A stretch of 64,000 nucleotides of DNA from Rhyacophila brunnea (Eukaryota > Arthropoda > Insecta > Trichoptera > Rhyacophilidae), in assembly GCA_022495005.1 (NCBI GenBank), contig JAGYXB010000802.1:62001-126000 (forward strand), written 5' to 3'. The notes beneath the pieces are model-generated. The model ran no database searches, was not told the origin of the DNA, and saw only the letters and a program-made list of their open reading frames with translations. The translations under genes were made by a program, and so were the position numbers. Within the stretch, counting starts at the first letter, position 1. Each line of letters opens with the position of its first letter. Of this stretch, positions 39,690 to 51,344 are shown one piece after another.

Positions 39690-40210
39690 TATAGGAGTAC
39701 TTGACATTATCATCAGCCGGGGTCGATTCACTTCTGTTTGAAAGTCTCCAAATAGCTCTATCCACTCTTCTCGGTCCCTAGTTCCTTACTGCCACGTACA
39801 TCTACCGAAATTTATGAGCTCGTTTATCCAGCGGGTTTTAGGGCATTTATGCTCCTTGGGTACCACTGTATGACGGCATTTGTCCAGTGGTTGTCCATTC
39901 GCCGATTGACATGTCCAGCCCGGTACCATTTTTTCCTCTTAGCGACCTCTATCAGATCGCGTAATCTTGGCTGCTTCCTTATTCATTGATTTCTTTTGTG
40001 ATCTTTATGCGTTGTGCACAACATGCACCCTTCAATGCCACGTTGCGCTACTTGTAATTTTTTGATTTATCTTACATTAAGGGTCCATGTTTCACATGCA
40101 TACGTGAGCGTTGGTAGCACACATTAGTTGAACACTTTATGCTTAATACACAATAGGAAACCACTTTTGAAAATACTATTCAGGCGCCCAAATGCACTCA
40201 ATACCAGCAG
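39690..40210 (-). pseudogene. Non-LTR retrotransposon C-terminal fragment
   Basis: On minus: AFGRLNSIFKSGF, VLPTLTYACETWTLNVR, LQVAQRGIEGCMLC, HKRNQ-IRKQPRLRDLIEVA, KWYRAGHVNRRMDNHWTNAV. These are the post-RT blocks 'LP-L-YACETW', 'L--AQR--E--ML' and 'W--AGH--R--D-RW' of insect endonuclease-RT elements. At least three stops. Confidence 0.85.
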
Positions 40211-40464
40211 TAACTGAAATATTTATAAAATATAATACATATCTACTCGTGATTTCTTTATAAGTTAAAGTAAACGTTAAAGAGCCGTTTACTATCGCTG
40301 AATTTTTTTATATTATGCTGATCACTAGATCCGTAATAAGTTTGTATTATATCTTGTAACACCTACTAGGGTTGCTATCCTTTTTCAAAGAATTATATTA
40401 CATTTGACGAAACGTTATAATATTTTCGGAAAAAATATTGTAGTCGTTGTTAACGGGAGAGCTA

Positions 40465-40661
40465 TTTTTACCACGTTTTTATTAGCTCGTATTCTTGTTT
40501 GTCCAGTACAAATTTTTTCTTGTGTGTCCAGACGTCCTAGCAACTAAATTATTAATATATACTTGCGTTACTATGGAAATCAATATGAAATGTCAAAATG
40601 ACATTTCAGTATTCTGTATCTATTCAGTATTTCTATCAAGTACAAAAAAAGTATTTATTAA
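40465..40661 (+). repeat. Repeat R, copy 3, left part (interrupted)
   Basis: taccacgtttttattagctc, gtattcttgtttgtccagta, then cctagcaactaaattattaa, cgttactatggaaatcaata, aaatgtcaaaatgacattt and ttctatcaagtac. It stops at TTAA where the foldback element begins; the missing right part resumes at 42034. Confidence 0.85.
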
Positions 40662-42033
40662 GGGCAGACGTGCTCAGCGTGGGTCAAAATGGACCTTTTT
40701 TATATTTTTAAAGCATGATCCTGGACATTTCTTAAACGTTGTAGATAATCTATTTATATAATTTTGAAGCCTTATTATCCTTTATATTTATTTTAAACAT
40801 TTGATGACTGTATAAAGTATTTTTATTACATAAAATAGTATTCTTTTAAACCTCTCGCTCTAATGTTTTAGAATATAGTCATATTTCATAACATAAATGT
40901 GCAGTGGTATTAATTTTTTTTACATTTATTAATTTTTAAACGCATTTATAAAACCATAAGTATAATTTATGTCGACATTATTGTAGTGAAATATTTACGA
41001 TAAAAAATTATATTGATAATCTCTGTGATCCCAAATTTGAAAAGAATTAGGCATTTTATTATTCAAAAAACGGGCAAGACTAACACATTTGAAGATAATT
41101 TTAAAGATACTAATTATTATAAGCTATGTCTTTGACCATTCAAGTGTGATAAACATCCTACGAATAATGATTGCTTTATAATAATTATTGACCTAAGAAT
41201 AAGGTAGTGTTTTTTTGAAATACGCCATTTCTTTTGGCATTCCCCAGTGGTTAAGCTACAACATACGGTCGTAGCGATAAGTTGACAAACTATAATTGAA
41301 GTAGGGAGTAAAATGATGTTAACGTGCGTGTTTGAACATGTACCTAACCATTTTTTTAAACGGTACAAACACGCACGTTAACATAATTTTACTCCCTACT
41401 TCAATTATAGTTTGTCAATTTATGGCTACGGCCGCATGTTGTAGCTTAACCACTGGGGAATGCCAAAAAAAATGGCGTATTTCAAAAAAACACTACCTTA
41501 TTCTTAGGTCAATAATTATTATAAAGCAATCATTATTCGTAGGATTTTATCAACTTGAATGGTCAAAAACATAGCTTATAATTAGTATCTTTAAAATTAT
41601 CTTCAAATGTGTTAATCTTGCCCATTTTTTGAATAATAAAATGCCTAATTCTTGTCAAATTTGGGATCACAGAGATTATCAATATAATTTTTTATCGTAA
41701 ATATTTCACTATAATAATGTCGACATAAATTATACTGATGGTTTTATAAATGCGTTTAAAAATTAATAAATGTAAAAATCTTAACACCACTGTACATTTA
41801 TGTACTGAAATATGACTATAATCTAAAACATTAGAGCGAGAGGTTTAAAAGAATACTATTTTATGTAATAAAAATACTTTATGCAGTCATCAAATGTTTA
41901 AAATAAATATAAAGGATAATAAGGCTTCAAAATTATATAAATAGATTATCTACAACGTTTAAGGAATGTCCAGGATCATGCTTTGAAAATAGAACAAAAG
42001 CTCCATTTTGATCTACGCTGAGCATGTCCCCCC
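40662..42033. mobile_element. Foldback element copy 1: 1.37 kb near-perfect palindrome
   Basis: Left arm 40662-41334 and right arm 41366-42033 are inverted copies at high identity, separated by a 31-bp spacer. Tips are gggcagacgtgctcagcg and the complement of cgctgagcatgtcccccc. Arm landmarks: catgatcctggacat, ttaaacgttgtagataatc, taaacctctcgctctaatgt, cattccccagtggttaagct, cacgcacgttaac at the centre. Left flank is TTAA. It interrupts repeat R. No transposase: the open frames on both arms (SIIVCQL...SLTTGECQKK) are the same palindromic sequence read twice. Confidence 0.9.
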
Positions 42034-42115
42034 ATTGTCAAGTTTATATGATTCAACAGAAAATTTAAAAACGTGGTATATAAAAAGTTATTTTATCTTG
42101 TAATTTTAAAGTTTT
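42034..42115 (+). repeat. Repeat R, copy 3, right part
   Basis: attgtcaagtttatatgatt, caacagaaaatttaaaaacg, tggtatataaaaagtt and atcttgtaatt continue repeat R exactly where the left part (ends 40661) stops, apart from about 10 bp lost at the junction. Confidence 0.85.
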
Positions 42116-42903
42116 CTTACCAAAAATCTTCCATCCCTTCAAATTTTCGACGGTTTTGAAATTTTTCCAGAATCACAGGGTGGGGGGCAGTTTTTTTAGC
42201 TCCGTTTGTTAAATAAACCTCTTGATATTTTAGGTGTAACTATATTATTTTTATATCGTGTATAGTACATCGACTAAATTTATAGTACATATACTATAAT
42301 TATAGTACAGTTGTCACCACTGATACCTACTCTACCCTGTTTCCTTTGTTAAGTGCCTTTCAGACATAGAAAGGAAGTACCGGCTTATGATATCCCGTGC
42401 AACTCGTCTAAACATTCCTTCAATGAAATTTTGATTCGGATGAAACTTTAATTTTCTATGGCCTGCTTGATAATGTCAGTCAAATAGTGTTATTCTATTA
42501 TAATAAGCATCATCATTATCACCTTCAGTATGAGTCAATCCACTGCTGGATGAATCCCTTTTCATGCTGATTTTATTTATATATCGGTATTAAATAATAC
42601 CTGTTCGCCAGTGATGTCGCGCACTTAACTATAGATACTATCACAATGCAGCTCTTAGGTCTACTTTATTGACGTGTTTTACCTCTTCAAATAAACGAAT
42701 ATATTTCTTCAGTGATTGTCTCTTATTCAAGTTAGATATTATTATTTATTAATTTTATTTAATATATTTAACACTTTTTGTTTATTCCATTATGCAATAT
42801 TTAAATGTTTCTTCTTACGCGTTATTACTCAGCATGCACATTTCCATACCATGTTAAACTGTTCTAAGTTTCTTGACCTTCCCTTTAATGGGATAATATG
42901 TCT
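42116..42903. other. No gene recognised
   Basis: At 42250-42320 tatagtacatatactataat and acagttgtcaccactg resemble the end of the hAT MITE at 27025. A G6 tract occurs at 42181. No coding sequence. Confidence 0.4.
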
Positions 42904-42911
42904 CTCGTATA

Positions 42912-43280
42912 CATGGCCCCCACAAGGGGGGGGGGGGTTAACAGGGCTCTAGCCTGGGGGCCCGAGCTTAGGAGGGGCCCGGCGAGGCCAGTCGACCACA
43001 TAAGTGAGATAAACACACAGCACAAATTTGCTTTAATCGTAAAAAAATCGCATGCGGCGTTATTTTCCTTCAACGATGTTATTACTTAAAATTATATGGT
43101 TGTACGATAAAATATTTAATTGTGTATCGACTCAAAATGGATTTACACATTAATTTTACCGCGGACACCATTTGGAAAACGCTACTCTAGAGCATCACAC
43201 TGTCTTTATCCTTAGAGATAGGTAGGGGGACCCGCCAAAGATCCTAGCATGGGGGCCCGGTTCAACATGTGGGGGCCATG
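42912..43280. mobile_element. hAT MITE family V, copy 1, 369 bp
   Basis: Ends catggcccccacaag and its complement (catgtgggggccatg). Flanking duplication ctcgtata is identical on both sides (42904-42911 and 43281-43288). Internal G10 run, gggcccgagcttaggagggg and ttatccttagagataggtag are shared with the copy at 34629. Confidence 0.93.
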
Positions 43281-43288
43281 CTCGTATA

Positions 43289-44209
43289 TATCACTCGTTT
43301 TAAAATTGCGCATACTTTAATATGAATATATTTTATTAAATTTGGTAAACTTGTTTCTTACCTCTTTATTAGAGAAGAAACAACTAAGGTCTGAATCCAG
43401 TTTTAATTAATTAATTTTGTGGCTTGCGTCTTAGTTATATTGAGTTTATTTGGAACTTAGAACATCGCTCTTGTCGAGTTTTCAATTAGCACATCGAATT
43501 ACTAAACTTTCTCGATCTTTTTTTTAATTAAATTCTCGTATATTATTATCACTTTGTCAGCAAATTTCTTTCTCTAAAAAAACTTCTTAATATTGATATA
43601 GTTTTCTATGACCCATTTATATAATATATTGAACACGAATATACAATTTCCGTTTCAAGTTTATGCATAATCGTATTCCACATACTGTATAGTCTATCCG
43701 ACCAATCGATCAATTCACCACTTTGTATAAATATAATAATATCCTCAAATGAGACATAGGGTGTTTTCTCACACTTGTTAATATTTAAAAAAAAAAACTA
43801 AAATACTTTTTCTTCATCGTGTCGAGTCTTCAATCACTATGGTGTCGCTTCAAAGTTAGCAAAGACAACATCATTCCCCAGCCTGTGCTTGAAATTGCAA
43901 TTTAGCGGAATGCCTTATATAAAAATATGTGTTCCATGCTTTGCATTTACAGACTTGGTTATTAATGAATCCCCATTTCATCATACTATCTATCGTATAC
44001 TCCACTATTATTCTGAGAGGAAATGGCTGAGAGTACGTGCACTTTAGTGACGGGGTGCCTCGTCACGATCCGGTAGAATTCGTAGACCGCACGCAGTGTT
44101 TTATTATATTGAAGTCAGTTTTTTCTCCAACCCTTTTTATAGTTTTGAAAAATGCTGTCTCAATTATATCAAAAATTCCGATATGTAAATTGGTTGTTAC
44201 TACATAATT
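43289..44209. other. No gene recognised
   Basis: AT-rich; a GC-richer patch at 44030-44095 (gacggggtgcctcgtcacga) contains a small hairpin (gacggggtgcctcgtc) but no frame. Confidence 0.4.
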
Positions 44210-44590
44210 ATTTAAAAATAACCAAACAAAATAAGCCGTAATTTGAGTCTATTAATATTCCAGTGGATTAGGTTGATGGAAACATTCACGATTCGTCAGT
44301 GTCTCATATAGCACATGATAATTGTAATTAAATTATTGTATTGGACCAAAACTCATCTTTGCCATACAGCGGTTATACTCGATTCAGAAGTGCCCATGAT
44401 GAATTAAAAAAAATCAAATTTTAATATATTTTTTGAATTATTTACCAACTCAACATTCACAAAATTTATTTATTTATTGATATACTTATAATTTTATTCA
44501 TAAATAATACTTACATATATAAAACCTCAAATCGTGATACACAATCTTTACAATGAAAAATAAATATACACTCCGATATAATGCATGCGC
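44210..44590 (-). repeat. Repeat S, copy 3
   Basis: aaacaaaataagccg, gtgtctcatatagcacatga, attgtattggaccaaaactc, tttgccatacagcggttata, cagaagtgcccatgatgaat, ttatttattgatatacttat, aaacctcaaatcgtgataca. Reverse complement of copy 1, including its 5' part. Confidence 0.75.
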
Positions 44591-46050
44591 ATATACCCTT
44601 GAGACCGAAATGAATATAATCATTATGATAAATTATGTGTTGCATCGGCACGCCAAAAATACAATCTGATCTGTTTTCCCAAACGCGCCAAATGGAGTAT
44701 AACTTCAATAAGGATTGTGTTAAGTTAGTAGTTAGCATGTATACATATGTAGAGTTTAGTCCGAATCACAGATCAAAGAATCAAATATTACGCTGATTCA
44801 CAAAAACTTTGCCATTTAATTAACATTTGACTCGTAGTTAATGACACATTCAAATTACTTATCGGCACCTGGATAATGTGCAATTATTATTGCAAATGTA
44901 ATTATAAACTACATTGTAATTATTAGATTGGGCCTGGACTCGTTTATATTGTATGCACTTGTCTTATTTAACATGCATTCCGCACGCACGTCCATAAAAC
45001 GCTGCCACTGAGATCTTCCTTTTACGCTAAGAATGCTTATATTAGAATACTGCAGTCAGTTTCTAAATAAAATCTCACAAGATACAATCATGATACTTGT
45101 ATGACCTTATGAAGGTTCATACCCCGACTAGGATCAAAAATGGTGAAAAATAATCAAATTAGTAAAATAAACCTAGATCTAAAAGTTTATTAAAAAAATT
45201 GGTGTGTGTAGGTACTGATATACACGCGTTAGAAGTTATATTTCTTTAGAATAAGTATAAAATACGATAAAATATATTTAATACAATCAATAAAGTTTTG
45301 ATTAAAAAGCATAATCAAATTATAATGATATGTATTTATACACAGTTGTTGTTGTTAAATAAAATTATTATAAATAATTTCAAAATGGTAATATTAGTTT
45401 TAATCATTCCATAAATTATGTAATAGTATTTCTAATCTATTTCCCATGATGGCATCTTTGAAAATTGTAAACATCATCTGACGTTTACGACGTTTTAATG
45501 GGGGACTAGACTCCAGTGTTACCATATCGGGAAAAATCACGAGCTCTAAAAATCACTTATTCGCTAATTGCAGAGACATTAAATTAAGTATATTAATTAT
45601 GTTTTTATAGTTATTGAATTTATTTTGTATGGTTTTCATATTTTTGTCATCGTTTAACGATTACAAAATAATTTACCCATATAATGGGAAGAGGAAATTT
45701 TAAATATGGTATTATTGTCAATAGAATTTTTTTTTTTATGCTATTATGCTATTTACGATGAGGTGAACCATACGCGACGACGTCATTTCCACTTCCGTAA
45801 CGGTTTCTCAATTTCACTACGTCCCAAAAGAAGTAGGTATAACTTCGAAAATTGTTTTCAGATATGAGCTAACATAATATTAAATAATTATATAGTCTTG
45901 TCATTTATAGTATATTATAAATATCAGTAACAATGCAACAATCTTGCTAAAAATATTTTAATAATAATTTATTTATAGAGTTCATTTATATTAAACCTAC
46001 GTACATTAATTAAAGTGATATCAGTAATTGACAGATGTAATAGTGTATAC
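44591..46050. other. No gene recognised
   Basis: A repeat-S tail module lies at 45195-45250. At 45512 cagtgttaccatatcggg resembles a hAT end. tcaatttcacta(c)gtcccaaa at 45810 recurs at 54560. Otherwise AT-rich. Confidence 0.4.
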
Positions 46051-46083
46051 ATTTGGTGTTATCAGTGAATTGTTGCTGGAGAG

Positions 46084-46200
46084 ATGCTGGCTCCTCCTCA
46101 TTCGCCCTTGCCTCCCAGATATACTCTTCGTGGTCTGTTGACTGGAGAGACGATCTTCGGAGACGACGGAGAAAGGTTGGTTTTTGTTTATTTAGCTTGA
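46084..46200 (+). other. Candidate short coding exon, 38 codons
   Basis: A GC-rich frame from ATG: MLAPPHSPLPPRYTLRGLL, TGETIFGDDGER, then LVFVYLA and stop. A possible donor GAAAG|GTTGGT lies after GDDGE. It is preceded by an Inr-like ATCAGTG at 46071. I do not recognise it; it is noted because base composition and residue use look coding, unlike its surroundings. Confidence 0.25.
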
Positions 46201-46211
46201 GACCTTCCTGT

Positions 46212-46501
46212 GGGTCTATTCAATACGCAAGGCCGCTAAAGTGATAAAGTGATAGTATTTACGGCAAACTAGGGTAGGTTTTTATGGAGTTCTTAGCACT
46301 TATTGTAACAATTACAATAAATTTGTTGGTATTGTTGCAATAAGTGCTATATTTGACCAGTGCGTCTCTTGGTTGTGATAAAATTTAGAGCGAGAGAGAG
46401 ACAGTTTTGACTTACTACAACAATTATAATACCTCAATACATAGTTTGCAATAAATACTATCACGTTATCACTTTAGCGGCCTTGTATATAGAATAGACC
46501 C
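46212..46501. mobile_element. MITE, 290 bp, about 50-bp TIRs
   Basis: gggtctattcaatacgcaag then gccgctaaagtgataaagtg at left; right end is the complement of cacgttatcactttagcggc then cttgtatatagaatagaccc. The middle holds a second inverted pair, gcacttattgtaac/ttgcaataagtgc. Duplication not determined. Confidence 0.85.
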
Positions 46502-47142
46502 GAGATCAGGAATCCTGATATGGTGGGATTCCATATTATTTATATACATATATTTTTTTTGATGTTAGCTAATAAACTGTTATAATAGAGGGGTTAACAT
46601 TACGAAACATAATCGCAATGAGTGTTTTGGTATATTGTGTAAAAAATTGGTAACTTTACAATGTCTTCAAAATTATAAGTTAATTACAAACTTCAATATA
46701 AAGTTTCACCGATTATTTATTAAATATTGATGGGATTTAATGGATCTATCAACAAAATTAAAGTTTTGATAAATAATGCAGTGACCACGGAGATTTAATG
46801 AAACTGAATATGGAGAGATTTAAAATAATAAAATTATATGGTACATATAGAACTGTTGTACCTATGATGTGAAAGGGTGTCATCAAAAAATACATTAATT
46901 TTTTCTGTGATAATATCATATAATATTAATAATTTATTTATTTAGAAAAGAGTATTATGGCATTACAGCGATTGGCCAATGCGCCATAATATTTTATATA
47001 ATAAATAAAAATTATTAAAATGACTTAATTGCAAATAACAACCAATATAACAAGAAAGTATGTGCTTGTGTAGATATTAAAGTAAAATGATAAATACAAT
47101 TATTATAAATTTAACCTATTTAACACGTCCACAAACATGATA
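46502..47142. other. No gene recognised
   Basis: AT-rich with no recognisable repeat or frame. Confidence 0.4.
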
Positions 47143-48064
47143 TCTATATATATAAAAATTAATATTTGTATGTATGTCCCGTATGCGCTCCTATACCATT
47201 CATCCGATTGCGATGAAACTTTGGTGAATTGTTGTGTGCACACCCGCGGAGTTTCTGAATTAGAAAAACCATCTTCTTCTTCTTATTCATTCTATCTTTT
47301 TTATTCGTACGGTTCTTATACCATTCGTGCGATTGCAATGTAACTTTTGTCAGTTGTTGTGCGCACACTCGCAAAAATTTCTGAAGTAGTACAACCATCT
47401 TCTTATTCTTCTATTCTAGCTTCTATTCGTATGCGTTCCTATACCATTCATCCGATTGCAATGAAACTTTGGTGAGTTGTTGTGCGCAAGCCCAAAAAGG
47501 ATTCTGGATTAGCACAACCATCTTCTTCTTCTTCATTCTATCTTCTTTTATTCGTATGGTTCCTATACCGTTCATCTGATTGCAACGAAACTTCTGTGAG
47601 TTGTTGTGTGCACACCCGCGGAGGTTTCTAAATTAGAAAAACCATCTTCTTATTCATTCTATCTTTTTTTTTATTCGTATGGTTCCTATACCATTAATCC
47701 GATTGCGATGAAACTTTCGTAAGTTGTTGTACGCTCACCCGCAAAGGTTTCTGAATTAGTAGGAACAACCATCTTTATCTTCTTCTTCTTCTTCTTCTTC
47801 TTCTATTCTATCTTCTTTTATTCATGTGCGTTCCTATACCATTCATCCGATTGCAGTGAAACTTTGGTGAGTTATTGTGCGGACGCCCGCGAAGGGTTCT
47901 GGATTAGTACAGCTATCTTTTTCTTCTTCTATTCTATATTCTTCTATTCGTATGCGTTCTTATACCAAATTTGGAAAATCTTGTCACATGAATAGCTGTA
48001 AAATTAAATCACAAACACTTTATTTCTTTGAGTGGCATTGTAACGCATGCTGGGTACTCGCTAG
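47143..48064 (+). mobile_element. Non-autonomous Helitron, 922 bp, made of tandem repeats
   Basis: Starts A|TCTATATATATAAAAATTAA and ends cgcatgctgggtactcgCTAG|T: TC start, CTAG end, insertion between A and T. An imperfect hairpin (gagtggcat...atgctgggtactc) precedes the end. Nearly all the interior is tandem units. No coding sequence. Confidence 0.9.
47180..47975 (+). repeat. Six tandem units of about 124 bp plus a partial one
   Basis: The landmark ctataccattcatccgattg or close variants begins at 47191, 47315, 47439, 47563, 47686, 47834 and (partial) 47959. Spacing is 124, 124, 124, 123, 148, 125. The long unit differs by an expanded (CTT)n run. Each unit also has gaaactttggtgagttgttg, cacacccgcgaaggtttctg and caaccatcttcttctt. 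Confidence 0.93.
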
Positions 48065-49499
48065 TAGTTAATAAAAAATAAATCAACCTTTATTGTGTCA
48101 TCAAATAAGTTAATCGCACGATACACAGTGTCTCAAAACATCACATCCGTCCTGCGATGGGGTATTATGAAGACTGTAGACTGTAGAGTTCCGAGTGATA
48201 TTGGTGGGACATGCAAATTAATATTTGCCAGTGTACACGGATTGTAAATGAACCAACGAGAAATAAAAAAGAAATGCTAAAAAAAGAGCAATCACTCTTC
48301 AGATGGACAAGGATTGCATTGATAGGTTACCCAGAAGAAAACTAGTCGGAATATTCGTTTTATTAAGTATCACTATCATAAAAAAAAAAATGCGCATGTC
48401 CTTAAGTAGAGAAATCTAAGAATTCTATTGTGGACTCGATCCAATGGACCTGTTAGGACATAAACATATTTTACTTACAAAGTTTACAGGTTGACAATAT
48501 GCTTAATTTTAACATATTTACGACACGTCTCTTTCCATAACATTGTTTATTCTTAAATATGTATGTAATGGTCAATATTTTTATCTTTATTTGTTTTAAC
48601 TTGCTTATAGAATATTGACTACCTTAATTTCAAATATTGATAATATTGATGTCACGTAAAAGCACCCTGTGATCCAGAGACATATCGGAACTAAGCACAA
48701 TCTATTTATTTACTGTATTATACTTTAGATTGTAGTTCCAAATTTTGATTAGAGGAAACGACACATTTTTTACTAAACTCAAAATGCAAATCCTATAGCC
48801 ATATGAATATCCAAAATGCATAAAATTAAATCAATTCGAGTCTACAATTTAATTAAAATATAATTTTCTGATATGTAAAGGTGTAATAAGTCAAGGAGCC
48901 GGCCCTGATTGCACTAAAAATAACCTCCTTGGGTGCCAAAACTGCTCAGTAGGCCACTGGGGACAGGACATTTCCAATTGCGGAGATAAAGTTTACTCCT
49001 GCTATTTGTTTGATCTTTGATTTTAGTGGGCGAGTAGGCAGTTGTTTTAACGTCAGACGTTATATATTTATGTTTTTCATTTCTATATTTGTCAGACCCA
49101 TCTAGCTCTGTTTTATATAGTTGGATTAGGATTTTTTATTATTGAAACTTTTCCCCAGTTCTCTCACAACACAGGCGACATATTATTATATAATAATATG
49201 GTTTTGAGGTTTAGTGCAGGATATTACAAGTATCAAGATATGTAGGATGAATTGAACAAATATAGAATCAATAAATAGAAAACATTACTTTTACTACATA
49301 CTAAATAATATATCGGGGGTACTAAGATAAATGAGCGTTAGGTACGATATGTAGAAAATTAGTCATCGATCGAATTAGATTATTTATAAGCCATTTTTAA
49401 GCATGTGTTTTGCTACATATCAGCTAAGACCTATTTTTTAGCTGAGTGGTTAGTGACTGCTGGGCTTTTCAGTGAACTGTAAATTTTGTATGAGTGTGA
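48065..49499. other. No gene recognised
   Basis: AT-rich to moderate. A short patch at 48890-48990 (gtcaaggagccggccctgat) is typical of hAT ends but no pair was found. No supported frame. Confidence 0.4.
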
Positions 49500-49915
49500 T
49501 GGAATAATTTGAATGCTGATGGGGGATTATATTAAGGATGACAGGCACTGGCCTTTTATGCTATTGAGACTGGCTCTGTGAATTGGTTGGGTCACTCATG
49601 GTCGCACTAGCACTCTCGCATAGTATTGCTTATGGGGTCACTCGGTGCGTGGCACATAATAGTCAAAAATGGTTTAGGTTTATAAGCTTACGGTTGATAG
49701 ATGACTGTGCAAGTGCATTGAATTACTCGTTAACAACGGTCTAGCTATAACAAGCCTAGATGCACTCGTTGTCTTGAGGTAACTAAATATTTTTCAATCA
49801 TAGTCGACTATGATCCGTAACTGAGTTGCGCTTGGACTTGCGACAATACTGAGGATTTGGGGTAGGATGGAAATATAGGGATGAGGGCGACCATAATTAG
49901 CCCAACCAGTGACTA
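49500..49915. repeat. Repeat T, copy 2
   Basis: ggatgacaggcactggcctt, taacaagcctagatgcactc, gtcgactatgatccgtaact and gagggcgaccataattagcc parallel the copy at 21797-22232. Confidence 0.6.
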
Positions 49916-50149
49916 ATATAATATTCTGGTATAATAAATAACATTGTTTTCCTGTAAAGTTGCAAATAATTGACACGGGTGATTTATTTGTTAACCAATG
50001 TCGTTATATAAATTGACAAAAATGATATTTATATTTACATACATTTTAAAAGATATTTTTAAGTATATTAAAATCTACATGCCGAATACTGTTTGTATAA
50101 TAAAAAACATCGTTTTTTGAATATTTTGAGTCATTTTTGACTAATTTCA

Positions 50150-50362
50150 CCATGCCCGATCCAAATAGAATTATATGGGCCTCCACGGGGTGGAGGTTTT
50201 TATTAACATATTTTTGTTTTTACGGGAAAATAGATGTTAGACACTTAACCTATTAAGTCCATACTTTGACTCCAAACACAATGTGTGTATTTTCCAGACC
50301 CAGGACTCGAGCCTGGAATCCACTACATTATACGCTGACGCATAGGCTACACTGATATCGTG
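50150..50362 (-). repeat. tRNA-derived SINE, copy 5
   Basis: Minus orientation: B-box tccaggctcgagtcctgggt, body aatacacacattgtgt, gtggaggcccatataattct. Head degraded (tgacgcataggctac). Confidence 0.8.
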
Positions 50363-51004
50363 GACGTAACAATATAACGATGTGAGTGTTCTAAAATGGA
50401 GTAGTAAGGTGAAAAAAAAATGGTAAACTCTTACCTATACATAGTAATTAAATAAAATATTGACATAATGTAATATAATATATTCTAAATAGTTACAACA
50501 TTTATAATTATGTTCCGTGGTGAAACAGGTCATCCTTCTCATGATATTTTTTAAGAATTTCCTATCAAATATTATGCGGTGTAAATTTTCCGATATTCCA
50601 GAACTTGCTCTCAAATGAATGTTTATAATTCTGTTGAATTATTATAAGTCATTTATTTTAATTACTTTCAATCTTTTTCTTTCCATAATTCAGTGAGAAT
50701 TGAACATGAAAATATTGTACGCTCAACATCAGCATTGTGTATACTTACAAAGGCAAAAAATAATATTTTGAGATTTGTTTAAAAATTTAGTCTAATTTTA
50801 TTGAGTCAATTTATCATTATTTATAGAATTTGTTATTTTTTTTTAATGTTTTCAAGTTGAAACATTAATAAAAAATAGCGATATCAAAACCATTCTGATG
50901 TAAATACGATAATGATGGTATAATTTCCTTCCAATTCAGACGATTAGTAAAACTCACCCACTGAAAATCATAAAATTCTTCAGCAAACAACATTATAAAA
51001 ATAT
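50363..51004. other. No gene recognised
   Basis: AT-rich; nothing noted. Confidence 0.4.
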
Positions 51005-51316
51005 TTAAATTTGAAGAAACACCTGCCAAACGTCCTCGGATAGTCTTAGAAAAATGTCATTATAGGGAAAGTAACCGTAAATAAGCGGTAGCAAAGTTTT
51101 GGCACATCCAGAAATTTTGATGGCCGGTTTGGCAAGATCGTAACGAAAACGAATAATCAGCCGCAAACTTGAAATATCGCAGAATTTCAGAGGCCAGCTA
51201 TCTGAATATTTCAAAACTGGAAGGTGAAGATGATATGTAGAAACGAACGCTAAACCGACGACGAGGGTGATGTTACAGACAGGAAAAATGCGCGGACCGT
51301 AAAAAGTTTTAAGCAC
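51005..51316 (-). other. Unidentified hydrophobic open frame, GC-richer than surroundings
   Basis: An uninterrupted frame of about 103 codons (slightly longer upstream without ATG) contains PRIFPVCNITLVVGLAFVST (one likely membrane span) and basic-aromatic stretches such as SLRLIIRFRYDLAKPAIKI. The style (F-P-x-x-N...VVGLAF, alternating hydrophobic and charged) recalls insect chemoreceptor exons, but I cannot assign it. It may be a lone exon or pseudogene. It lies directly beside repeat R copy 4. Confidence 0.3.
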
Positions 51317-51344
51317 AGTTTTTGAAAGATGATTGAAATGTTTA

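Noticed and set aside
41117..41574. Two antiparallel frames with identical protein sequence in the palindrome
   Set aside because: They are the same inverted-repeat DNA read on each arm; no domain, and the second foldback copy does not keep the frame.
47137..47398. Short frames within the 124-bp tandem array as genes
   Set aside because: They arise from the repeat units and differ in frame between units.
47143..48064. CRISPR-like array
   Set aside because: Units are contiguous 124-bp tandem repeats without spacers, inside Helitron termini, in a eukaryotic genome.
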